Source: CAVTOO01 sp963736355
Lineage (GTDB): Bacteria; Pseudomonadota; Alphaproteobacteria; Rhizobiales; Xanthobacteraceae
Direction: 5' to 3'
DNA length: 64,000 nt
Assembly (NCBI GenBank): GCA_963736355.1
Contig: CAVTOO010000009.1
Coordinates: 1-64,000 of the forward strand
A program made the translations under genes and the position numbers. Every line of letters starts with the position of its first letter. Positions within the stretch are counted from its first letter, which is position 1. Shown one piece after another: positions 12,055-19,115 of the stretch. Below the pieces are notes generated by a model, which was given only the letters and a program-made list of their open reading frames with translations, made no database searches and was not told the DNA's origin.

Positions 12055-13080
12055 ATGGCGGAGCATCGCGCTTTCATCACGGGAATAGAGGGAACGGCCC
12101 TGTCGGCGGCCGAACGCGCTTTTCTGCGCGTTCAGCGCCCGTGGGGCTTCATTCTGTTCAAGCGCAATATTCAGACGCGTCAGCAGGTTGCTGATCTTGT
12201 TCGTGATTTGCGTGAAACCGTCCAGGACGACGACGCCCCGGTCCTGATCGATCAGGAAGGCGGACGCGTCCAGCGTCTCGGCCCGCCGGAATGGCCGTCC
12301 TATCCGCCCGGTGCCGCCTACGCCGCGCTTTACCGGAATGACCCGACGGAGGGGCTGGCGGCTGCCCGATTGGGCGCCCGGCTGATTGCGGCCGATCTGG
12401 CCGCTTTGGGCATTACCGTCGATTGCCTGCCGCTGGCCGATGTACCCGTCGCCGGGGCCGACGCCGTCATCGGCGACCGCGCCTACGGCACGACGCCCGA
12501 GCAGGTTGCCGCGATTTCACGCGCCGTCGCCGAGGGGCTGGCCGAGGGCGGCGTCCTGCCGGTGCTCAAGCACATTCCCGGACACGGCCGCGCCACCGCC
12601 GACAGCCACCACCTGCTGCCGGTCGTCGAGACGTCGCGAGCGGAACTCGAGACAACCGATTTTGCCGCCTTCCGGCCGCTCGCCGACCTGCCCATGGCCA
12701 TGACTGCACATGTTGTGTTCAGCGCCATCGACGCCGCCCGGCCGGCAACGACATCTGCCAGAATGATCGGCGATGTGATTCGCGGCGTGATCGGGTTCCA
12801 GGGTTTGTTGATGAGTGACGATCTGTCGATGAACGCTTTGCAGGGCACGCTGCGGGAGCGGGCGCAGGCGAGCATCGCAGCGGGCTGCGACATGCTGCTT
12901 CATTGCAACGGCAACCTCGCCGAGATGGAAGAGGTTGCATCGGCCTCGCCGCTTCTCGCGGGCGAGGCGCTGGTGCGCGCTGATCGTGCGCGCGCCGCGC
13001 GGCATGCCCCGCGGCCTTTTGACGAAGCCGCCGCACGCACGCAGTTCGCCACCATGATGGCCGGAGCACCCGTCGCATGA
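12055..13080 (+). CDS. nagZ: Beta-N-acetylhexosaminidase NagZ (GH3)
   Basis: Cytoplasmic enzyme of peptidoglycan recycling that removes GlcNAc from GlcNAc-anhydroMur-peptides. It is intact at 341 residues, the normal length for NagZ. Family motifs are LIDQEGGRVQRL (65-76), KHIPGHG (172-178) followed by the Asp-Ser-His of the catalytic dyad (183-185), and MSDDLSM (253-259), which carries the nucleophilic aspartate. The stop overlaps the scpA start by four bases (ATGA), so nagZ and scpA are probably translationally coupled. Confidence 0.96.
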   Translation: MAEHRAFITGIEGTALSAAERAFLRVQRPWGFILFKRNIQTRQQVADLVRDLRETVQDDDAPVLIDQEGGRVQRLGPPEWPSYPPGAAYAALYRNDPTEGLAAARLGARLIAADLAALGITVDCLPLADVPVAGADAVIGDRAYGTTPEQVAAISRAVAEGLAEGGVLPVLKHIPGHGRATADSHHLLPVVETSRAELETTDFAAFRPLADLPMAMTAHVVFSAIDAARPATTSARMIGDVIRGVIGFQGLLMSDDLSMNALQGTLRERAQASIAAGCDMLLHCNGNLAEMEEVASASPLLAGEALVRADRARAARHAPRPFDEAAARTQFATMMAGAPVA

Positions 13081-13901
13081 CTGCCGAAATCCTGCCTTTC
13101 GAGATGGCTGCCGATCGCGCCGAGCGCGCCCCCGACGAACCGTCGCTGGTCGTCGATGTCGAGGGCTATGAGGGCCCGCTCGATCTTCTGCTCGCGCTCG
13201 CGCGCCAGCAGAAGGTGGATCTCGCCAAGATTTCCATTCTGGCGCTCGCCGATCAGTACCTCACCTTCATCGAAGCCGCGCGCAAGCTGCGGCTCGAACT
13301 CGCCGCCGATTATCTCGTCATGGCGGCGTGGCTCGCCTTCCTGAAGTCGCGCCTGCTGCTGCCCGAGCCGGCGGCGGCCGAAGGTCCGAGTGCGGAAGAA
13401 CTCGCCAATGCGCTGGCCCAGCGGCTGCGGCGTCTCGAAGCCATTCGCGAGGCTGCGTCGCGGCTGATGACGCGCCCGCAACTGGGCCGCGATGTCTTCG
13501 CCCGCGGTACGCCCGAGAACATCGCCGAGATCAAGCATCCGCAATGGACGGCCACGCTGTACGATCTGCTGCGCGCCTATGCCGTGCAGCGCCAGCATCG
13601 TGCGCTTGCCCGCGTCACCATGACCAAGCGTTCGGTGTGGTCATTGGCGGAAGCGCGCGCGGCGATCGATCGCCTGATCGGCATCTCCGCCGATTGGAGC
13701 CGCCTCGATGATTTTCTTTTGACCTATGTCGTCGAACCGTCGCAGGTGGCGACCGTGTTCGCGTCGAGCTTTGCAGCAACGCTTGAACTCGTGCGTGAAG
13801 GTCACGCCGAGATAAATCAAAAAGAACCGTTCGCGCCGCTCTACATTCGCAAGCGTGACGCCCAGACAGAGGGCGCAGCAAGCGATGTCCGGCCGGAGTA
13901 A
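13077..13901 (+). CDS. scpA: Segregation and condensation protein A (kleisin)
   Basis: Kleisin subunit that bridges the heads of the SMC condensin and works with ScpB to compact and segregate chromosomes. The intact 274-residue protein has the ScpA N-terminal signature EGPLDLLLALARQQKVDLAKI and a C-terminal winged-helix region near EPFAPLYIRKR. A helical stretch (FLKSRLLLPEP) is typical. scpB starts 19 bases downstream behind a strong GGAAGGAG ribosome-binding site. The pairing with scpB makes the assignment firm. Confidence 0.95.
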   Translation: MTAEILPFEMAADRAERAPDEPSLVVDVEGYEGPLDLLLALARQQKVDLAKISILALADQYLTFIEAARKLRLELAADYLVMAAWLAFLKSRLLLPEPAAAEGPSAEELANALAQRLRRLEAIREAASRLMTRPQLGRDVFARGTPENIAEIKHPQWTATLYDLLRAYAVQRQHRALARVTMTKRSVWSLAEARAAIDRLIGISADWSRLDDFLLTYVVEPSQVATVFASSFAATLELVREGHAEINQKEPFAPLYIRKRDAQTEGAASDVRPE

Positions 13902-13920
13902 ATTGGAAGGAGACGACACC

Positions 13921-14642
13921 ATGCCGAGCCTCGCTGAAAAGCGCCTCGTTGCCGTGGCCGATAACGACGAAGTGCAGTCTGAGGCGGCTGCGCGCCCGGA
14001 GGCGCTGCGTCTGCTCGAGGCGCTGCTGTTTGCGTCGGCGACGCCGCTCGATGAGGCGACGCTCGCCAAGCGTCTGCCCGACGGTATCGACATCAAGGCG
14101 GCGTTGCTGGACCTGCAGGCGGATTACGCCGGCCGGGGCGTCCACCTGACGCATGTCGGCAACAAGTGGACGTTCCGCACGGCCTCCGATCTGTCGTGGC
14201 TGATGACGCGCGAAGTCACCGAGACGCGCAAATTGTCGCGCGCCGCCATCGAGACGCTGTCCATCATCGCCTATCACCAGCCGGTGACGCGCACCGAGAT
14301 CGAAGAGATCCGCGGCGTCGCCACCTCGCGCGGCACGCTCGACGTTCTGCTCGAGACCACCTGGATTCGTCCGCGCGGCCGTCGCAAGACGCCGGGCCGG
14401 CCGCTGACTTTCGGCACCACCGAGACCTTCCTGTCGCAATTCGGCATCGAGGCGCTGGGCGATCTGCCCGGTCTTGAAGAGCTCAAGGGCACGGGTCTCT
14501 GGATTCCCGTCTTCCCTCGGGGTTCTCGGTGCCGACGCCGTCGGACGATCCCGCTCTGCGTGAGGACGAAGACCCGCTCGATCCGGGCGATCTCGATTTC
14601 GGCCTCGGCCCGGCCGTGGTGGAACCCGAAAAGGGCGAATAA
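13921..14642 (+). CDS. scpB: Segregation and condensation protein B, frameshifted near the C-terminus
   Basis: Winged-helix partner of ScpA in the SMC-ScpAB condensin. It starts at MPSLAEKRL behind GGAAGGAG. The two winged-helix domains are clear (LRLLEALLFASATPLDEATL; LSRAAIETLSIIAYHQPVTR; TFGTTETFLSQFGIEALGDL). Near 14505 the frame shifts; in the corrected frame the protein ends in an acidic tail (DPGDLDFGLGP ... EPEKGE) and the stop given here. The uncorrected frame would add a basic, unrelated tail running into the following repeat, which argues for error. Corrected length is about 240 residues. Confidence 0.92.
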
Positions 14643-14650
14643 GTCCGTCT

Positions 14651-14688
14651 GTCATTCCGGGTCGCGCGAAGCGCGAGCCCGGTAATCC
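14651..14688. repeat. Single hairpin of the GTCATTCCGGG repeat class
   Basis: GTCATTCCGGG at one end and CCCGGTAATCC at the other enclose a GC-rich inner stem (TCGCGCG/CGCGAG). This is half of the bipartite element found at three other places in the window and lies just after scpB. Confidence 0.65.
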
Positions 14689-14876
14689 CGGCGCGTAGTA
14701 CTCAGGGCATCGCGCCTTGCGCGGCTCGATGATGGCCGGACAAGCCGAATGACGTCTCGTCATTAACGCCTACGTCATTTGGACGCGGCTAAATCCTTGT
14801 TTTTGCCCGGCTGTACGCCTAGTTTTCGGGGCAGGAGCCGGTGTGTGTTGCGGCTCTCGAAATAGGAGAAAGCAGC

Positions 14877-15110
14877 ATGGGTTCGTTTAGTATCTGGCAC
14901 TGGATCCTCGTGATCGCAGTTGTCCTGCTGCTGTTCGGCCGCGGCAAGATTTCCGATCTGATGGGCGACGTCGCGCAGGGCATCAAGGCCTTCAAGAAGG
15001 GCATGGCCGACGACGACAAGACCGCCGAAGGCACCGAGCCGATGAAGACCATCGACGGCAAGCCGACCGCATCGACCGCGCAATCGGCGGATGTCGGCCG
15101 CAAGGTCTGA
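14877..15110 (+). CDS. tatA: Twin-arginine translocase subunit TatA
   Basis: Forms the size-variable pore of the Tat pathway, which exports folded proteins. The 77-residue product has one N-terminal membrane helix (HWILVIAVVLLLFGRGKI), the Phe-Gly hinge and an amphipathic helix (LMGDVAQGIKAFKKGMADDD), then a polar tail. The start follows an AGGAGA site. tatB and tatC follow in the same direction; two copies of a 47-bp palindromic repeat lie between tatA and tatB. Confidence 0.96.
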   Translation: MGSFSIWHWILVIAVVLLLFGRGKISDLMGDVAQGIKAFKKGMADDDKTAEGTEPMKTIDGKPTASTAQSADVGRKV

Positions 15111-15120
15111 TCCGTCCCAT

Positions 15121-15223
15121 AGCGTTTTCAAGCGAAGTGGGACCCGGTTTGCGTTGAGAAAACGCGTTAGACAAATAGCGTTTTCAAGCGAAGTGGGTAC
15201 CGGTTCGCGTTAAGAAAACGCGT
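15121..15223. repeat. Two tandem copies of a 47-bp palindromic element
   Basis: Copies at 15121-15167 and 15177-15223. Each begins AGCGTTTTCAAGCGAAGTGG and ends GAAAACGCGT, so the ends AGCGTTTTC/GAAAACGC pair, with an inner stem around the core AAGTGGGNACCGGTT. A third copy lies at 41963-42009 and a related core occurs at 28147 and 39143. In RNA it would form two stable hairpins within the tat operon, between tatA and tatB. Confidence 0.85.
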
Positions 15224-15281
15224 CAGACAAAAAGCGGCGGTGTGATCATTTCCCACACCGCGGCCTGCTGGACAAAACGCG

Positions 15282-15702
15282 ATGTTCGATATCGGCTGGT
15301 CTGAACTGATGGTCATCGCCGCGGTGGCGTTGATCGCCATCGGGCCAAAGGAATTGCCCGGCACGCTGCGCATGGTCGGCCAGTGGATGGGCAAGGCGCG
15401 GCGCATGGCCGCCGACTTCCAGGGCCAGTTCCAGGAGGCGATGCGCGAAGCCGAAGTCGCCGAAATGAAGCAGCAGTTCGACGATCTGAGCAAAGCGGCC
15501 GACAGCTACAATCCTGCGAAAATACTTGAAGGCACTCAGAAAGATGTCGAGAGCGCGCTGAAGTTCGACACGACAGCGTGACGCGCAAGCGCCTGTGACC
15601 CCGGTTGAACAATCGCCGGTGGTGCCGCCTGAAACCGTGACACCTGAGACGCCAATCGTGACCGATGCGCCGCCGTCGGCCGGCGACGGGAAGCCGTCAT
15701 GA
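15282..15702 (+). CDS. tatB: Twin-arginine translocase subunit TatB, frameshifted in the tail
   Basis: Receptor-complex partner of TatC. The N-terminus MFDIGWSELMVIAAVALIAI with GPKELP is diagnostic; an amphipathic helix follows (MVGQWMGKARRMAADFQGQF). In the raw frame it stops at 15581 after FDTTA (99 residues), but one frame over the sequence continues as a Pro/Thr/Val-rich tail (PVTPVEQSPVVPPETVTPET) whose stop overlaps the tatC ATG by four bases. Such a tail and coupling are normal, so I place a one-base error near 15578. A natural short TatB is less likely but possible. Confidence 0.88.
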
Positions 15703-16515
15703 GCGACGCAGACATCGAAGCCAGCCGCGCGCCCTTGATGGATCATCTGATCGAGCTGCGCTCGCGTCTGATCAAGGCGCTGCTTGGTTTTGGCCTGGCG
15801 TTCCTCGTCTGCTTCTACTTCGCCGACAGGATTTACAACATTCTCGTGTGGCCCTTCATCTGGGTCGCGGGGCCTGAAAATTCCAAATTCATCTACACCG
15901 CGCTGCTGGAATTCTTCCTCACCAAGCTGAAGCTCTCGCTGTTCGGCGCGGCCTTCATCTCGTTCCCGATCATCGCCGGGCAGATTTACATGTTCGTCGC
16001 GCCCGGCCTCTATCGCCACGAGCGCCACGCGTTTCTGCCGTATCTCATCGCGACGCCGTTCTTCTTCGCGCTCGGCTCGATGCTGGTCTATTTCGTCGTG
16101 CTGCCGATGCTGGTGCGGTTCTCGCTCGGCATGCAGCAGGTCGGCCGAGAGCGGGCAGGCGGAGATCGCGCTGCTGCCGAAGGTCGGCGAATATCTCTCG
16201 CTGCTGATGTCGCTGATCTTTGCCTTCGGCATCGCCTTCCAGTTGCCGGTGATCCTCACGCTGCTCGGCCGCATCGGCATCCTCACTGCGAAGCAATTGC
16301 GCGAGAAGCGGCGCTATTTCATCGTCGCCGCCTTCGTCATCGCGGCGGTGCTGACGCCGCCCGATGTCATCAGCCAGCTGTCGCTGGCGATCCCGCTGAT
16401 GATACTCTACGAGGGCTCGATCTGGGCGGTGAAGCTCGTCGAGGGCAAGGCCGCCAGGTCGAAGGCCGCCGCCGATGCCGCCGAAGCCTCGGCCGCGTCG
16501 AAACCCGCAGAGTAG
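15699..16515 (+). CDS. tatC: Sec-independent protein translocase TatC, frameshifted
   Basis: Six-TM core of the Tat receptor, binds twin-arginine signal peptides. The N-terminal signature (MDHLIELRSRLIKALLGFGL), the conserved FFLTKLKLSLFGA loop and FPIIAGQIYMFVAPGLY are clear. Near 16142, in the periplasmic loop after LGMQQ, the frame breaks, and the protein resumes as ALLPKVGEYLSLLMSLIFAF to a Lys/Ala-rich tail ending ASAASKPAE. Corrected length is about 271 residues. It overlaps the tatB stop (ATGA). Confidence 0.93.
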
Positions 16516-16598
16516 CCTTCCTGAGTAGCCGCACGGCGTCTCATCGAGGGTCCGCGAAAGCGGACGATCCGAAGTATGGAGGCGGGCTATGGATTACT

Positions 16599-16624
16599 GG
16601 ATGCCCGCCTACGCGGGCATGACA
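16599..16624. repeat. Short palindromic intergenic repeat
   Basis: Hairpin with stems ATGCCCGC and GCGGGCAT in the gap between tatC and serS, matching the ATGCCCGCG hairpin at 6844 and the element at 5464. The rest of this 200-base gap holds no gene and should contain the serS promoter. Confidence 0.6.
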
Positions 16625-16715
16625 GCGGAAACATTGGTGTTTTTGCCCCCAATTCCGGGGTGTGAATCGCCCCGACTTGTCGTAAGACAACGGCCTCACA
16701 TCACCGGTATTTCCC

Positions 16716-18173
16716 ATGCACGACATTCGATGGATTCGCGATAACGCAGCCGCCTTTGACGCCGCCCTCGGCCGCCGGCCGCTCGGCGACGAGGACAAGG
16801 CGCGGTTTTCGTCGGCGTCGCTGATCGCGCTCGACGACGCGCGCCGCGCCGCCATCACGGCATGGGAGCAGGCGCAGGCGCGCCGCAATGCCGCGTCGAA
16901 GGAAGTCGGCGACGCCAAGAAGGCCAAGGACGACGCGCGTGCCGCCGCGCTCATGGCTGAGGTCGCGAGGATCAAGGAAGACATGCCGCGGCTCGATGTT
17001 GCTTCGAAGGCGGCCGAGGATGCGCTGAACAATTGTCTCGCGCAGATTCCAAATCTGCCGTTCGCAGCACCCGATGTGCCCGATGGCGCGGACGAGCACG
17101 GCAATGTCGAGCATCACATTTTCGGCGCCAAGCGCAATTATGCGTTCAAGCCGAAGCCGCATTTCGATCTCGGCGAAACGCTCGGTCAGATGGATTTCGA
17201 GGCGGCGGCGAAGATGTCCGGCGCGCGCTTCGTCGTGCTGAAGAAGGGTCTCGCGCGGCTTGAACGGGCGCTCGGCCAGTTCATGCTCGACACCCACACG
17301 ACCGACCACGGCTACACCGAGGTCAATCCGCCGTTGCTGGTCAAGGACGCGGCGATGTTCGGCACGGCGCAGCTGCCGAAGTTCCGTGACGATCAGTTCG
17401 GCACGGCGCCGCCGGTGAACAAGGCCGAGGTCTACGAACAGATCAGGGCGCGCGCCGTTGACATGGCCGTCAAGGAACTCGGCAAGCCCGCCGCCGAGTT
17501 GCAGCTCGACGACCTGCTGGTATTTGAAATGCGGGCGCTCGACGAGTTGCCGCCGGACGTGAATTACTGGCTCATCCCCACCGCCGAAGTGTCGCTGACC
17601 AATCTCGTGCGCGAATCCATCGTCGCCGAGACCGAACTGCCGATGCGTCTGACCGCGCTGACGCCGTGCTTCCGCGCCGAGGCGGGCGCGGCCGGTCGCG
17701 ATACGCGCGGCATGATCCGGCAGCACCAGTTCACCAAGGTCGAACTGGTCTCGATCACCACGCCCGAAGAGAGCCGCAACGAGCACGAGCGCATGCTGAG
17801 CTGCGCCGAGGAAATCCTGCGCCGTCTCGAATTGCATTACCGCGTCGTCACGCTGTGCGCCGGTGACATGGGCTTCGCCTCGCAGAAGACCTACGACATC
17901 GAAGTCTGGATGCCGGGGCAGGGCGAGGGCGGCATGTACCGCGAGATTTCGTCCTGCTCGGTGTGCGGCGACTTCCAGGCGCGCCGCATGGATGCGCGCT
18001 ATCGCGGTCCCGACGGCAAGCCGCGCTTCGTCCATACGCTCAACGGCTCGGGCACCGCGGTCGGTCGCGCGCTGATCGCCGTGATGGAAACCTACCAGCA
18101 GGAGGACGGCTCGATCGCCGTTCCCGCCGCGCTGCAGCCTTACATGGGCGGCGCCAAGGTGGTGGGACGGTGA
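16716..18173 (+). CDS. serS: Seryl-tRNA synthetase with an enlarged loop before motif 2
   Basis: Class II synthetase that charges tRNA-Ser. An N-terminal coiled-coil arm (residues about 35-110, Ala/Lys/Glu-rich) is followed by motif 1 (GYTEVNPP, 199-206), motif 2 (FRAEAGAAGRDTRGMIRQHQ, 319-338) and motif 3 (NGSGTAVGRALIAVMETYQ). The frame is intact at 485 residues, some 40-60 longer than usual. The extra length lies at about 229-285, between LPKFRDDQF and LIPTAEVSLTN, and contains a charged predicted helix (AEVYEQIRARAVDMAVKELG). Sequence on both sides is canonical and surrounding codon use looks normal, so the insert looks genuine. Confidence 0.95.
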   Translation: MHDIRWIRDNAAAFDAALGRRPLGDEDKARFSSASLIALDDARRAAITAWEQAQARRNAASKEVGDAKKAKDDARAAALMAEVARIKEDMPRLDVASKAAEDALNNCLAQIPNLPFAAPDVPDGADEHGNVEHHIFGAKRNYAFKPKPHFDLGETLGQMDFEAAAKMSGARFVVLKKGLARLERALGQFMLDTHTTDHGYTEVNPPLLVKDAAMFGTAQLPKFRDDQFGTAPPVNKAEVYEQIRARAVDMAVKELGKPAAELQLDDLLVFEMRALDELPPDVNYWLIPTAEVSLTNLVRESIVAETELPMRLTALTPCFRAEAGAAGRDTRGMIRQHQFTKVELVSITTPEESRNEHERMLSCAEEILRRLELHYRVVTLCAGDMGFASQKTYDIEVWMPGQGEGGMYREISSCSVCGDFQARRMDARYRGPDGKPRFVHTLNGSGTAVGRALIAVMETYQQEDGSIAVPAALQPYMGGAKVVGR

Positions 18174-18190
18174 GGACGACAGCGGCAGTC

Positions 18191-18326
18191 GTCATTCCGG
18201 GGCGACGCATAGCGTCGAGCCCGGAATCCATAGCCCCTGTGATCATTGGATGTTTCTGCAAAAGTCGCATCGCTGCGGAGTATGGATTCCGGGCCCGCTC
18301 GTTGCACTCGCGTCCCGGAATGACGG
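18191..18326. repeat. Bipartite palindromic element, copy 1 (GTCATTCCGG ... CCGGAATGAC)
   Basis: The outer ends GTCATTCCGG and CCGGAATGAC are perfect inverted repeats about 136 bases apart. Each end is itself a hairpin (GTCATTCCGG ... CCCGGAATCC and GGATTCCGGG ... CCCGGAATGAC), so the whole can fold as a cross. The middle contains ATAGCCCCTGTGAT. Copies 2 and 3 are at 32728-32852 and 41112-41233. It fills the gap between serS and surE, ending about 7 bases before the surE start. Confidence 0.8.
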
Positions 18327-18332
18327 AGTAAC

Positions 18333-19110
18333 ATGCGTATTCTCTGCACCAATGACGACGGCATTCACGCGCCGGGCCTGCAGGTGGTCGAACAGATCGC
18401 CCGCGCGCTGTCCGACGATGTCTGGATCGTCGCGCCGGAAACCGATCAGTCCGGCGTGTCGCATTCGTTGTCGCTGAACGATCCGCTGCGCCTGCGCGAA
18501 GTCGGCGAGCGCCACTATGCTGTGCGCGGCACGCCGACCGATTGCGTCATCATGGGCGTCAAATATCTGATGAAGGACACGCCGCCCGACATCATCCTGT
18601 CCGGCGTCAATCGTGGCCGCAACGCCGCCGAAGACGTCACCTATTCCGGCACCGTTGCAGGGGCGATGGAAGGCTCGGTGCTGGGCGTGCGCTCCTTTGC
18701 GCTGTCGCAGTCGTTCAGTTCAAAGACGCGGCAGAAGCCGATGTGGGAGACGGGTGTTCGTTTTGGGCCTGAAGTGGTCCGCAAGGTTCTGGCCGCCAAC
18801 TTTCCGACGGACACCATCATCAACATCAACTTCCCCGACTGCGCGCCCGAGGATGTCGCCGGCATCGCAATAACGCGGCAGGGCAAGCGCAATCAGGATT
18901 TGCTGAACATCGACGCGCGTCATGACGGTCGCGGCAATCCCTATTACTGGATCGCCTATCAGCGCGGCGCGGCGTGGGACCCGCCGGAAGAGGGTACGGA
19001 TCTCGCCGCCCTCGGCGCCAACTACGTGTCGGTGACACCGCTGCGGCTCGATCTCACCCACGACGCCATGATGGCGCGGATGATCACGGCGCATCGGAAC
19101 GTTTCCGTAA
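18333..19110 (+). CDS. surE: 5'/3'-nucleotidase SurE, probable frameshift at the 3' end
   Basis: Metal-dependent nucleoside monophosphatase, stationary-phase survival protein. The N-terminus MRILCTNDDGIHAPGLQVVE has the metal-binding Asp8-Asp9; the other ligands are Ser40 (DQSGVSHS) and Asn93 (ILSGVNRGRN). The protein follows the family to ALGANYVSVTPLRLDLTHDA (about residue 245). After that the raw frame has no stop for another 570 codons and reads through the antisense of the next gene. A one-base shift near 19085 gives a stop at 19108-19110 and the usual 259 residues, so I end the gene there. Confidence 0.88.
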
Positions 19111-19115
19111 AAAAC

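Noticed and set aside
15121..15223. Tandem repeat as a tiny CRISPR array
   Set aside because: Only two units, spacer of nine bases, copies elsewhere in the window, palindromic structure and no cas genes.
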